Assembly: GCA_015069165.1 (NCBI GenBank)
Contig: SVJD01000013.1
Coordinates: forward strand, 1-48,589
DNA: 48,589 nt
Source of the DNA: Oscillospiraceae bacterium
GTDB lineage: Bacteria; Bacillota; Clostridia; UBA1212; UBA1255
Direction of reading: 5' to 3'
Positions 8,227 through 17,294 of the stretch are shown piece by piece. The first letter of the stretch is position 1; every line of letters starts with the position of its first letter. The position numbers were made by a program, and so were the translations under genes. A model generated the notes under the pieces. That model was not told the origin of the DNA, did no database searches, and worked only from the letters and a program-made list of their open reading frames with translations.

Positions 8227-9777
8227 ATGAAAAAAGTATTAACACTCATTTTGGCGCTTTCTATCGTTGTAACATGCTTTGCAGCATGTGGCGGCAATGG
8301 CAGCACCAATAATCCCGGAGCATCTGCTGAACCTGCAGTAGATCTTACAGGTACTTACGATATTACAATGTGGGTTTCAGAGAAAGAAGGCGTTAAGGAG
8401 CAATTCCAAGCACAAATCGACGCTTTTGAAGCTGCTAACCCCGGAGTTGTAATTAATGCAAGCATTGAAGGTGTTACAGAGGCTGACGCAGCTTCCAAAG
8501 TAGTTAACGACGTTGCTACAGCACCTGACATTTACTGCTTCGCTCAGGATCAGCTCGCTCGTCTTGTACAGGCTGCTGCTCTTTCAGCACCCGGTAAAGC
8601 TGCTGCTGAAACTATCAAAGCTAATAACGATGCAGGTTCTGTTGCTGCTGCTTCTGTTGCAGGTACACTTTATGCATATCCTATGACATCTGACAACGGA
8701 TACTATATGTACTATGACAAGAGCATCATTTCAGAAGAAGATGCAGAGAGCCTTGAAAAACTTATCGCTGCTTGTGAAAACAACAACAAAGTTTTCCGTT
8801 TTGCTCTTGAAAACGCTTGGTACACAGCTTCATTCTTCTTTGCAACAGGTTGTAAATCAAACTGGACAATGAATGAAAATGCAGAGTTTATTTCTGTTGA
8901 TGATAACTTCAGTTCAGATGCAGGTCTTGCAGCTATGAAAGGTATGCAAAAACTTGCTCAATCTTCCTGCTATGATAACAACGCTGACATCTTTACTGAT
9001 GCAGGTGTAGTTATTACAGGTATTTGGGCAGCAGGCGATGCAGCTGCACACTTTGGCGAAAACCTCGGTGCAACTGATCTTCCTTCTTTCGAAGTTGACG
9101 GCAAATCATATCACCTCGGTTCATACACAGGCAACAAGCTTATGGGTGTTAAACCTCAGGCTGATGCAAAAAAAGCAGCTGTTCTTTCTAAACTTGCTCA
9201 ATATTTGACAGGTAAAGAATGTCAGAGCCAAAGATTTGCAAGCTTTGAATGGGGTCCGTCAAACAAAGAAGCTCAAGCTTCTGAGGCAGTTCAGGCAAAT
9301 ATTTCTCTCGCAGCTCTTGCTAAACAAGGCGAATATGGTATTCCTCAAGGACAAATTCACGGCGCTTGGTGGGATATAGCTAAAGTTCTCGGTGCTGAGG
9401 CTAAAGCTGCAAAGAGTGACGCAGACCTTCAGACAGCTCTCAATGAGTACAAAGCTACAATCGACGGTTTGTTCTCAATGACAGAAGAACAGAAAAATGC
9501 TTGGGGCGTTATCGGTGGCATTTGCGGTACTAACTGGGATACAGACTTCTCTATGAAAGAAGATCCTAAGGGTACTTACACATCAGACGTTCTTACATTA
9601 AAAGCAGGCGAAGAATTTAAAGTTCGTCAAGGCGCAGCTTGGACAGTTAACTTTGGTGCAGATGGTTTCAACGGACAAAACAACTTTGTTGTTGAAAAAG
9701 ACGGCAAATACCAAATTAAACTTGTATGGGATGGCGCAGAAACAGGTACTGTTACGATGATTCCTGTTGAAGGATAA
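8227..9777 (+). CDS. Sugar ABC transporter substrate-binding lipoprotein, with C-terminal beta domain
   Basis: The substrate-capturing lipoprotein of a carbohydrate (CUT1/MalE-type) importer. Lipobox FAAC gives Cys21; a low-complexity linker follows, then YDITMWVSEKEGVKEQF opens the periplasmic-binding-protein fold (about 43-420). At 516 residues it is longer than typical MalE. The extra residues, about 435-516 (NWDTDFSMKEDPKGTYTSD, LKAGEEFKVRQG, KYQIKLVWDG), resemble the beta-sandwich repeats of SusE/SusF starch-binding proteins, seen in related clostridial maltose-binding proteins, and may bind glycan. Codon use is richer in GC and more uniform than in its neighbours, consistent with very high expression. 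The ligand is probably malto- or galacto-oligosaccharide. Confidence 0.9.
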   Translation: MKKVLTLILALSIVVTCFAACGGNGSTNNPGASAEPAVDLTGTYDITMWVSEKEGVKEQFQAQIDAFEAANPGVVINASIEGVTEADAASKVVNDVATAPDIYCFAQDQLARLVQAAALSAPGKAAAETIKANNDAGSVAAASVAGTLYAYPMTSDNGYYMYYDKSIISEEDAESLEKLIAACENNNKVFRFALENAWYTASFFFATGCKSNWTMNENAEFISVDDNFSSDAGLAAMKGMQKLAQSSCYDNNADIFTDAGVVITGIWAAGDAAAHFGENLGATDLPSFEVDGKSYHLGSYTGNKLMGVKPQADAKKAAVLSKLAQYLTGKECQSQRFASFEWGPSNKEAQASEAVQANISLAALAKQGEYGIPQGQIHGAWWDIAKVLGAEAKAAKSDADLQTALNEYKATIDGLFSMTEEQKNAWGVIGGICGTNWDTDFSMKEDPKGTYTSDVLTLKAGEEFKVRQGAAWTVNFGADGFNGQNNFVVEKDGKYQIKLVWDGAETGTVTMIPVEG

Positions 9778-9798
9778 TTATTTGTAAGTTTTAATTAA

Positions 9799-9832
9799 AT
9801 AGGTCGGGCAGGTTAAAGCTTGCTCGGCCTAT
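9799..9832 (+). other. Hairpin after the binding-protein gene
   Basis: ATAGGTCGGGCA pairs with TGCTCGGCCTAT (one G:T pair) around a 10-base loop. It has no T run, so it looks like a 3'-end stabiliser rather than a terminator. Confidence 0.65.
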
Positions 9833-9838
9833 GGTAAC

Positions 9839-9903
9839 AAAGCATTGTTAGCCGACATACAAGAAAGTGTAAATCTTGTGTATCAGCTAACAATGCTTTT
9901 TTT
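9839..9903 (+). terminator. Long hairpin with T run between binding-protein and permease genes
   Basis: AAAGCATTGTTAGC pairs with GCTAACAATGCTTT, and the stem continues inside with ATACAAGA/TCTTGTGTAT; seven Ts follow. It is an intrinsic terminator, probably leaky, that would let the binding protein be made in excess over the membrane subunits. No clear new promoter is seen before 9941, so the permeases probably depend on read-through. Confidence 0.8.
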
Positions 9904-9940
9904 GTTATAAGAAAATTCTATTTATAAAAAGGACAGCATT

Positions 9941-11512
9941 ATGAAAAAATTAAATGATTTAGATTATTTAAAACTTAATAAGTTCAAAGCCTTTTTATAT
10001 AAGCTTAAATTGTTCTTTTGTGCTATTCCTGCTTGGCTGAAAAATTTGGTTTTAGCTGTAGTAAGCTTTTTTAAGCGTGTTTTAACAGGAATAAAAAATG
10101 AATTTGTAGACATAGCAACTACGTTTTCAAAAGGTAATTGGGCGGTTAAGCTTTCTTTCTTTATTTTCGGCTTTGGAAATTTTTATTACGGACAGATTTT
10201 ACGCGGAATTTTATTTTTACTTTTTGAAGTAGTATTCGTTGGATATATGTTTGTTCCGAGCGGTGGTATATATTGGCTTTCAAAAGGAAATTGGTTTAAC
10301 AAAGGTGCAACGGTAGGTACTGTACAAGGTGGTTTCCAGTATAATGAGCTTTATGACACAGATGTTTGGGTTGCGGGAGATGACTCAGTAAAAGTTATGT
10401 TGTATGGCTTACTTACGATTATTTTTATTATTGCTTTTGTGTACACATGGAGATTGCAAGTTAAACAATGCCGTATTTGCATGAACATTACTGCAAAAGG
10501 AAAGAAAATTAAAAGCGGCAAGGATGATTTAAGATCATTGCTCGATGATCAATTCCACAAAACACTTTTGTCACTTCCTTTATTTGGTATTCTTGCATTT
10601 ACCGTACTTCCCATCATATATATGGTGCTCGTTGCGTTTACAAGTTATGATGCTGCGCACGATGGTTATGCAAACCTTTTCAGTTGGGTTGGATTGGAAA
10701 ACTTCAACGAGTTGCTTGATTTCGGCAAAGGTGGACTTGGTCTTGCTTTCGGCGAAATACTTGCGTGGACTCTTATGTGGGCCTTTTTTGCCACATTCAC
10801 AAACTATTTCCTCGGAATGTTTGTAGCAATTATGATTAACAAAAAAGGTATCAGAATTAAAAAATTCTGGAGAACGATATTGGTTATGACGATTGCAATT
10901 CCGCAATTCGTTTCACTCCTTTACGTTGCAAAACTTTTTGACGGTTCAGGTATTATCGGAAAACTTCTTCTTGATTGGAATTTGATTCCCGATTCTATGC
11001 TGGCGGCCAGTCAACAATCACTTTGGCAAAATCCTGTATCTGCCAAGATACTTTTAATAGTAATAAATATTTGGATAGGTATACCGTATATTATGCTTAT
11101 GGCAACCGGTATTCTTATGAATATTCCTCAAGATTTATACGAGTCTTCGCGTATAGATGGTGCAAAACCGTGGCAGCAATATACCAAAATTACGCTTCCC
11201 TACATGATGTTTGTAATGGGACCTTATCTGCTTACGAGTTTTGTAGGAAATCTTAATAACTTCAACGTTATATACTTGCTTACGCAAAACAATCAGCTTA
11301 TCAACACAGAAATCGGTACGGCGGGCGGTGTTTCCGTGTGTTATACTGACCTTCTTATAACGTGGCTGTATAAGATGACATTAAATAGTGCGGAGAGTAA
11401 ATATTATTTGGCATCAATCATTGGTATTTTGGTATTTGTCGTTGTAGCAATTTTATCGTTGATTGTCTACAATGTGATTCCGTCTACGAGAAATGAGGAG
11501 GATTACAAATAA
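9941..11512 (+). CDS. Sugar ABC transporter permease, MalF type
   Basis: A membrane permease of 523 residues. The EAA loop that contacts the ATPase reads YESSRIDGAKPWQQYTKITL (in the last third), and several hydrophobic spans surround it. The first ~200 residues are an N-terminal extension with additional predicted membrane helices (FFIFGFGNFYYGQILRGILF and a span near 145-170), as in MalF-like proteins of clostridial maltose and galactan importers. It should pair with the MalG-type protein encoded next, whose ATG overlaps this stop codon by one base. Substrate is inferred only from context. Confidence 0.92.
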   Translation: MKKLNDLDYLKLNKFKAFLYKLKLFFCAIPAWLKNLVLAVVSFFKRVLTGIKNEFVDIATTFSKGNWAVKLSFFIFGFGNFYYGQILRGILFLLFEVVFVGYMFVPSGGIYWLSKGNWFNKGATVGTVQGGFQYNELYDTDVWVAGDDSVKVMLYGLLTIIFIIAFVYTWRLQVKQCRICMNITAKGKKIKSGKDDLRSLLDDQFHKTLLSLPLFGILAFTVLPIIYMVLVAFTSYDAAHDGYANLFSWVGLENFNELLDFGKGGLGLAFGEILAWTLMWAFFATFTNYFLGMFVAIMINKKGIRIKKFWRTILVMTIAIPQFVSLLYVAKLFDGSGIIGKLLLDWNLIPDSMLAASQQSLWQNPVSAKILLIVINIWIGIPYIMLMATGILMNIPQDLYESSRIDGAKPWQQYTKITLPYMMFVMGPYLLTSFVGNLNNFNVIYLLTQNNQLINTEIGTAGGVSVCYTDLLITWLYKMTLNSAESKYYLASIIGILVFVVVAILSLIVYNVIPSTRNEEDYK

Positions 11513-12669
11513 TGAAAGTCGCATCTAAAATTTTTATATGGATAGGAATGATAGTAACCTTTATTTCTGATAATATTGTGATAAGCATGATGGCGAAAAT
11601 TTTGGAAATGGATGGTTGGAGTTTGTTATTTAGCCGAGCTACTTCTCTTATGCCGATAATCATAGGAGTTATTGCTTTGCTGAAACTTAATACTGCTTGC
11701 AGTAAAAAAGCTTTGCTTCCTACAGCAATCCTCACAATTATATTTTGCAGTCCTTTGGCAGGCATTTTTATGTTGTGTATTAATGAAACGGAATTGAAAT
11801 TAAACGTTTACAACAAAAGTATCCTTGGTGCTAAAGCCAGCAGAAGACTCAGCAATATTATTGTTTATGCAATTTTGGTATTGATGACTGTTGTTTGGAT
11901 GTTCCCGTTTTTTGGTATTGTTCTTGAGTCTTTCAGAACAGAAACTACAATGCAAGTAAGTTATTTGTGGCCAAAAGAATTCGGCTTTGATAACTACATA
12001 AGATTGTTTAAAGAAACGGATTTCTTAAGATGGTTTATAAATACCGGCATAATGGGTGTTGCAACGGCTGTTTTGCAAACAATTTTCGTACTTGCAATGA
12101 GTTATGTTTTGTCAAGATTGAGATTCAGAGGCAGAAAAGCTTTGATGAATTTTATGCTTATCCTCGGAATGTTCCCGGGATTCTTGACCATGCTCCTTAT
12201 TTATAAAGTGTTTACAGATTTGGGACTTACAATGAATATGGCGCCGTTAGGTCTTATTATTGTTTACTGCGCAAGCAGCGGTATGGGTTATTACGTGTCT
12301 AAAGGCTTTTTTGATACAATACCAAAGAGTTTGGATGAAGCAGCAAGGGTAGACGGTGCAACTCGTTTCCAAATTTTTTATAAGGTAATATTACCCCTTT
12401 CAAAACCTATAGTAATTTATACGGTACTTATGGGCTTTATGGCTCCTTGGGGAGAATTTATGTTATCGAGTTATCTCATTCATGAAAACAGTCAGGGAAT
12501 GAGTGTTGCAGTCGGAATGTTTGAGTGGCTTTCCAAAACAATGGTAAACAGTAATTATACAATGTTCTGTGCTGCGGGCGTTGTGGTGGCAATTCCTGTT
12601 ACGGCAGTCTTCTTGTTGTTACAAAAATACTATGTTGAAGGCGTAACGGGCGGAGCAGTAAAAGGATAA
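11512..12669 (+). CDS. Sugar ABC transporter permease, MalG type
   Basis: The second permease, 385 residues. The EAA loop is LDEAARVDGATRFQIFYKVI near residues 275-295. About 100 residues precede the usual MalG core, with hydrophobic segments at 10-25 and 45-60 and around the cysteine-rich CSKKALLPTAILTIIFCSPL, so it is longer than the ~280-residue canonical MalG. GAGGAGG at 11495-11501, inside the upstream gene, is its ribosome binding site. It forms the channel with the MalF-type subunit. Confidence 0.92.
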   Translation: MKVASKIFIWIGMIVTFISDNIVISMMAKILEMDGWSLLFSRATSLMPIIIGVIALLKLNTACSKKALLPTAILTIIFCSPLAGIFMLCINETELKLNVYNKSILGAKASRRLSNIIVYAILVLMTVVWMFPFFGIVLESFRTETTMQVSYLWPKEFGFDNYIRLFKETDFLRWFINTGIMGVATAVLQTIFVLAMSYVLSRLRFRGRKALMNFMLILGMFPGFLTMLLIYKVFTDLGLTMNMAPLGLIIVYCASSGMGYYVSKGFFDTIPKSLDEAARVDGATRFQIFYKVILPLSKPIVIYTVLMGFMAPWGEFMLSSYLIHENSQGMSVAVGMFEWLSKTMVNSNYTMFCAAGVVVAIPVTAVFLLLQKYYVEGVTGGAVKG

Positions 12670-12682
12670 AAGGAGAAATAAT

Positions 12683-13807
12683 ATGGCTACAGTAAAATTA
12701 ACAAACGTTAAAAAAATATATGGCAAAGATACAGTGGCAGTAAAAGATTTTAATCTTGATATTGCTGACAAAGAGTTTATAGTTTTCGTAGGTCCTTCAG
12801 GATGCGGTAAATCTACAACCCTTCGTATGATTGCCGGACTTGAAGAGATTTCAGAAGGAACGGTTGAAATAGATGGAGTTGTAGTAAATGATCTTCAACC
12901 TCGCGACCGTGACATAGCAATGGTTTTCCAAAACTATGCGCTTTATCCGCACCTTACGGTTTTTGAGAATATGGCATTTAGTTTAAGACTAAAAAAAGTA
13001 CCACAGGAAGAAGTTTTCGAAAAAGTTACTCAGGCAGCTGAAATTCTCGGTATTACCGAATATCTCACCAGAAAGCCGCGTGCACTTTCCGGCGGACAAA
13101 GACAGCGTGTTGCAATAGGCCGTGCAATGGTTCGTGACAGTAAAGTATTTCTTATGGATGAGCCTTTGTCTAACCTTGATGCAAAGCTCAGAAACCAGAT
13201 GAGAGCAGAAATTATTCTTCTTCGTCAGAAAATTGATACAACATTTATTTATGTTACTCATGATCAAACAGAGGCTATGACTTTGGGAGACAGAATTGTT
13301 ATCATGAAAGACGGAATTATTATGCAAGTTGGTACTCCTACGGAAGTTTTCGATATGCCTGATAATCTTTTTGTTGCTGAATTTATCGGAGCACCTAAGA
13401 TGAATACATTTAAGACAAATTTGATTTGCGAGGATGGAAAGTATTACGTAACACCTTACGGTGCGAAGATTGAAATTACAGGCAAGAAGGCAGAGAAGCT
13501 TAAAGGAAAAGGTGTTACAACGAGAGAAGTTCTTCTTGGTGTTCGTCCGGAGCATTTCAGACTTTCCGAAAAGGGAAATCCTGCGGCAATTCCCTGCAAG
13601 ATTACAGTTAACGAAATGATGGGAAGTGAGCTTCATCTCCATGTTGTTGAGGATAACGGAGATAAGCTTATCGTTCGTGTACCTACAGTTTCTCTTGAAG
13701 ACCATGAGCGCGAAGCGCTTGTTATAGGAGCAACAATCTATGTGACTTTTGACGGAAAAGTTATGCATTTCTTTGATTCTGAAACGGAGAAAAATATTCT
13801 TATTTAA
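12683..13807 (+). CDS. Sugar ABC transporter ATP-binding protein (MalK/MsmX/UgpC type)
   Basis: A 374-residue ATPase with all the ABC motifs: Walker [10 protein letters not shown] (38-46), Q-loop [12 protein letters not shown], signature LSGGQRQR, Walker [13 protein letters not shown] and switch His in [18 protein letters not shown]-type regulatory domain follows from about 240. It powers the importer encoded immediately upstream. ATPases of this type may serve several sugar importers in Bacillota (MsmX is the known case), so sharing is possible. The gene is closed by a strong terminator. Confidence 0.95.
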   Translation: MATVKLTNVKKIYGKDTVAVKDFNLDIADKEFIVFVGPSGCGKSTTLRMIAGLEEISEGTVEIDGVVVNDLQPRDRDIAMVFQNYALYPHLTVFENMAFSLRLKKVPQEEVFEKVTQAAEILGITEYLTRKPRALSGGQRQRVAIGRAMVRDSKVFLMDEPLSNLDAKLRNQMRAEIILLRQKIDTTFIYVTHDQTEAMTLGDRIVIMKDGIIMQVGTPTEVFDMPDNLFVAEFIGAPKMNTFKTNLICEDGKYYVTPYGAKIEITGKKAEKLKGKGVTTREVLLGVRPEHFRLSEKGNPAAIPCKITVNEMMGSELHLHVVEDNGDKLIVRVPTVSLEDHEREALVIGATIYVTFDGKVMHFFDSETEKNILI

Positions 13808-13824
13808 AAATCTTTTAACATTAA

Positions 13825-13861
13825 GAAAAGCCAAAGGCTCAAGCCTTTGGCTTTTTGTTTT
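13825..13861 (+). terminator. Terminator of the ABC transporter operon
   Basis: AAAGCCAAAGGC and GCCTTTGGCTTT form a perfect 12-bp stem with a TCAA loop, followed by TTGTTTT. Confidence 0.93.
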
Positions 13862-13872
13862 AAATAATAGGG

Positions 13873-13907
13873 TTTAATCAATATTTATGTAAATTTTCTT
13901 GATTAAA
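13873..13907. repeat. Inverted repeat in the leader region of the hydrolase gene
   Basis: TTTAATCAA (13873-13881) and TTGATTAAA (13899-13907) are perfect inverted copies 17 bases apart. They could be an operator or a weak hairpin. The surrounding intergenic DNA (13862-14018) is AT-rich; a TATAAT at 13983-13988 without a good -35 is the only other promoter-like element. Confidence 0.4.
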
Positions 13908-14018
13908 TTGTTGCATTAATATAAACTTAACATGTGTTTGCATTTAGACAAATTGGATAAAATCGTAAAGAATAGGCATTATTATAATTGTCAAAAGTGC
14001 TAAAAAGGAGAGATTTTT

Positions 14019-14966
14019 GTGAAAATATTTTTTGCTGTTATCGCAATTCTTGTTTTTGCTTTTTTATGTGTCATAACAGGTATTTTTATATATATTTTCG
14101 GAAGAAGAAGTAATGAGAAGCTTGATGATTTGGATTCGGTAGAGAACAAATTTCTCGGTAAGTATAAGGATTTACTGAGAGACGGCATGAAGTATATAAA
14201 CGAAACACCTCAAGAGTGGGTATTTATAAAAAGTTTTGACGGACTAAAGCTTGCAGCCAGATTTTTACCGTGTAAAGATTCTGAAAAAAATGCCAACAAA
14301 ACAATTATATTGTTTCACGGATACAGAGCGGCCGGTGGCAGAGATTATTGTTGTGCCGTTAAAATGTATCATGATTGTGGTTTGAATGTGTTACTTGTTG
14401 ACCAACGAAGTCACGGAAAAAGCGAGGGAAAACTTATCACTTTCGGAGTAAAAGAAAGCTGTGACGCTGTTTCCTGGGCTGAATATGTTTCACATAGATT
14501 TGGTGCGGACACTCCGATTTTTTTTAGCGGCCTTTCTATGGGTGCTACAACCGTTATGTTATCAACAGGCAGAAAATTACCCAAAAATGTTCGCGGAGTT
14601 GTTGCCGACTGCGGATTTACATCACCTGCGGAAATTATAAGTTTGGTAGCAAGAAAAAATTTTCATATAAAAAGTGTGCTCCTTATACGCATTCTCGACT
14701 TGATGTGCAGAATTACAGCAAACTTCAGTTTGTATGAAATGTCAACAGAAGAAATTTTGAAAAATTCAGATATTCCGATACTGTTTATCCATGGACTTGA
14801 AGATGGTTTTGTGCCTTGTGAAATGAGTATCAGAAGTCATAAAGCGGCAAAAGCGGAAAAATATATTTATCTTATTGAAAAAGCTACTCATGGATGCAGT
14901 TTTTTAATGGAACCGCAAAAAATTTCCGACGCATTAAAAAACTTTTTTGAAAAATACGGACAATAG
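14019..14966 (+). CDS. Membrane-anchored alpha/beta hydrolase
   Basis: A 315-residue protein with one N-terminal membrane helix (about 4-28) followed by an alpha/beta-hydrolase domain. It starts with GTG at 14019 behind AAAGGAGAG. The oxyanion region is LFHGYRAAG, the nucleophile elbow is GLSMGA with Ser173, and the remaining triad members are probably Asp262 (LEDGFVP) and His291 (ATHGCS). The family includes the extracytoplasmic hydrolases related to B. subtilis YqkD; natural substrates are unknown. The domain would face outward or the membrane surface. The HAD phosphatase gene follows 18 bases later and is probably cotranscribed. Confidence 0.9.
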   Translation: MKIFFAVIAILVFAFLCVITGIFIYIFGRRSNEKLDDLDSVENKFLGKYKDLLRDGMKYINETPQEWVFIKSFDGLKLAARFLPCKDSEKNANKTIILFHGYRAAGGRDYCCAVKMYHDCGLNVLLVDQRSHGKSEGKLITFGVKESCDAVSWAEYVSHRFGADTPIFFSGLSMGATTVMLSTGRKLPKNVRGVVADCGFTSPAEIISLVARKNFHIKSVLLIRILDLMCRITANFSLYEMSTEEILKNSDIPILFIHGLEDGFVPCEMSIRSHKAAKAEKYIYLIEKATHGCSFLMEPQKISDALKNFFEKYGQ

Positions 14967-14984
14967 ATGTATGGAGAATAATAT

Positions 14985-15626
14985 ATGAAGAATTTTATTT
15001 GGGATTTTGACGGAACATTGTTTGACACATACACACATACTGTTTCAATTTTACATCAAATAATGGAGAAAGCAGGCAAACCTTGTGATTATAACGTGCT
15101 TTTTGCAAAAAGCCGCCGCAGTTTGAATGAGGCAAGAGAATATTGCGGTGCTACAGATGAAGAATGGGCAGAGTTTTATAAAAGAGAGGGAGTTATAGAA
15201 ACAGAGCCGATTGCTTTTGCGTATGAGAATGCTGAGGAAATGTTAAAAACAGTTACAGATAACGGCTGTAAAAACTATATTTACACACACAGAGATGCTG
15301 TAACCTTTAAATATTTGGAAAAATATGATTTGATTAAATATTTTGAGGATTCTGTTACTGCTGAATATAATTTTCCCCACAAGCCGGCACCGGATGCTAT
15401 TTTTTATTTGATAAAGAAACATAATATGAATCCAAACGAAACAATAATGATTGGCGACCGGGAAATAGATGTTTTAAGCGGAAAAAATGCCGGTATTTTC
15501 GCGTGTTTGTTTACGCAAGGAAATACCGACATTCAATACATTGAACAAATTAAAAATACAAAAGTCGATTATGTTGCAGGTGATATGTTAACCCTTCGCA
15601 ACTTGTTTTTTCCAACTGTCTTTTAA
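14985..15626 (+). CDS. HAD-superfamily phosphatase (phosphoglycolate-phosphatase-like)
   Basis: A 213-residue cytosolic HAD hydrolase. Motif I is DFDGTLFD (nucleophile Asp7, acid/base Asp9), motif II is the Thr in YIYTHRD, motif III Lys is in HKPAPDAI and motif IV is [11 protein letters not shown] helical cap lies between motifs I and II. The likely role is hydrolysis of a small phosphorylated metabolite; specificity is not readable. The last 39 bases overlap the 3' end of glnS on the other strand, and no terminator separates the two convergent genes. Confidence 0.9.
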   Translation: MKNFIWDFDGTLFDTYTHTVSILHQIMEKAGKPCDYNVLFAKSRRSLNEAREYCGATDEEWAEFYKREGVIETEPIAFAYENAEEMLKTVTDNGCKNYIYTHRDAVTFKYLEKYDLIKYFEDSVTAEYNFPHKPAPDAIFYLIKKHNMNPNETIMIGDREIDVLSGKNAGIFACLFTQGNTDIQYIEQIKNTKVDYVAGDMLTLRNLFFPTVF

Positions 15627-17264
15627 TGAAACAGTTCTGTTAAATACAGGCTTTTCTTTTGTATGATCATCATCACTGCTGAAGAAACCGTTACGCAAGA
15701 ACTGGAAGTGAGCATTTTTATCACAATCTGCCAAATACGGTTCAACAACGGCATTTTTACAAATTACAAGTGAGTTGGGATTGAGTTTTTCTGTGAAATC
15801 TCTGCCATCAGAATCGTCCATGGGATCCGGATCGTTGAAAAGTTGCTCGTAAAGGCGAATTTCAGCGGGAACAGCATCGTGAGCAGATACCCAGTGAATT
15901 GTTCCTTTAACTTTACGGTCTGCAAGCCAACCGCCCTTTGAAGCAGGGTCGTAAGTGCAGTGAACAACAGTTACATTGCCTTCGGCATCTGTTTCATAAG
16001 AAGTAACGCGTACATAATATGCGTATTTAAGACGAACTTCGTTGCCGGGGAACAATCTGAAGTATCCTTTTACAGGCTCTATCATAAAGTCAGAACGCTC
16101 AATGTAAAGCTCTTTTGAGAAAGCTACTTTACGAGTGCCCATTTCGGGGTTTTCAGGGTTGACTTCTGCCTCGAATTCTTCAATCAAACCATCTTCATAG
16201 TTGTCGATAACAAGTTTGATAGGATCGAGAACAGCCATTCCGCGAGGAGCTATTTTGTTGAGGTCTTCGCGAATGCAATATTCAAGCAAACCGTAATCAA
16301 CAACACTGTAGCTTGTGGAAACGCCTACAGTATCAATAAAATTGCGGATAGATGCAGGTGTATAACCTCTTCTTCTCAAGCCGCAAAGAGTAGGCATACG
16401 AGGGTCATCCCAACCGTTAACAATACCTGATTCAACCATTTTACGAAGGTAACGCTTACTCATCATTGTGTAAGTGATATTAAGGCGGGCAAATTCATTT
16501 TGACAAGGAGCAGGATCGAAAGGACCGCATTTTTCAACAACCCAATCGTACAAAGGTCTATGGTCTTTAAATCCAAGGTCACACAAAGAGTGAGTGATTC
16601 CTTCAAAAGCATCCTCCAAAGGATGAGCAAAGTCATACATCGGATAAATGCACCATTGGTCACCTGTGTGATGATGTGTCATGTGAACGATTCTGTAAAT
16701 TACAGGATCACGCATATTCATGTTAGGCGAAGCCATATCGATTTTTGCACGAAGAACTCTTTCGCCGTCAGCAAATTCGCCGGCTTTCATTCTGCGAAAT
16801 AAATCTAAGTTTTCCTCTACACTGCGGTCTCTGTAAGGACTGTTTTTGCCGGGTTCCGTTAAAGTTCCGCGGTATTCACGCGTTTCGTCTGCAGAAAGGT
16901 CGCAAACATAAGCAAGTCCTTCTTTTATGAGCTTTTCTGCACATTCATACATACGAGGGAAGTAGTCAGAAGCATATAAAACTTCTTTCCAATCGTAGCC
17001 GAGCCAATGAACGTCATTCATAATAGCTTCAACGTATTCCGTATCCTCTTTTGTAGGGTTTGTGTCGTCGAAACGCAAGTTGCAGAATCCGCCGTACTTT
17101 TCTGCTGTACCGAAGTCTACGCAAATAGCTTTAGCATGTCCGATGTGCAAATAGCCGTTGGGCTCAGGCGGAAAACGAGTGTAGACAGTTTTACCGTAAT
17201 ACTTGCCGCCTTCTTTTATGTGTTCTTCCACAAGGTCGTGTATAAAATTGTTATTTGTTTCCAT
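15588..17264 (-). CDS. glnS: Glutaminyl-tRNA synthetase
   Basis: Charges tRNA-Gln directly with glutamine. The 558 residues match E. coli-type GlnRS in length (554). The class I signature is [15 protein letters not shown] (HIGH at 40-43), the second signature reads TMMSKRYL, and the GlnRS-specific FDDTNP and [11 protein letters not shown] segments are present, followed by the two beta-barrel anticodon-binding domains. Most Bacillota lack GlnRS and make Gln-tRNA by amidation, so its presence suggests an old horizontal gain, as reported for some Clostridia. It lies 30 bases downstream of gltX on the minus strand, probably one transcript. The 3' end overlaps the HAD gene by 39 bases. Confidence 0.97.
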   Translation of the reverse strand: METNNNFIHDLVEEHIKEGGKYYGKTVYTRFPPEPNGYLHIGHAKAICVDFGTAEKYGGFCNLRFDDTNPTKEDTEYVEAIMNDVHWLGYDWKEVLYASDYFPRMYECAEKLIKEGLAYVCDLSADETREYRGTLTEPGKNSPYRDRSVEENLDLFRRMKAGEFADGERVLRAKIDMASPNMNMRDPVIYRIVHMTHHHTGDQWCIYPMYDFAHPLEDAFEGITHSLCDLGFKDHRPLYDWVVEKCGPFDPAPCQNEFARLNITYTMMSKRYLRKMVESGIVNGWDDPRMPTLCGLRRRGYTPASIRNFIDTVGVSTSYSVVDYGLLEYCIREDLNKIAPRGMAVLDPIKLVIDNYEDGLIEEFEAEVNPENPEMGTRKVAFSKELYIERSDFMIEPVKGYFRLFPGNEVRLKYAYYVRVTSYETDAEGNVTVVHCTYDPASKGGWLADRKVKGTIHWVSAHDAVPAEIRLYEQLFNDPDPMDDSDGRDFTEKLNPNSLVICKNAVVEPYLADCDKNAHFQFLRNGFFSSDDDHTKEKPVFNRTVSLKDSWKKQVAKG

Positions 17265-17294
17265 AAAAATTATCCTTCCGATTAAAATTATATT

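Noticed and set aside
12989-13834. 281-codon open frame opposite the ABC ATPase gene
   Set aside because: It is antisense to a complete, motif-bearing ATPase, has a Lys/Asn/Cys-rich composition typical of shadow frames and no ribosome binding site.
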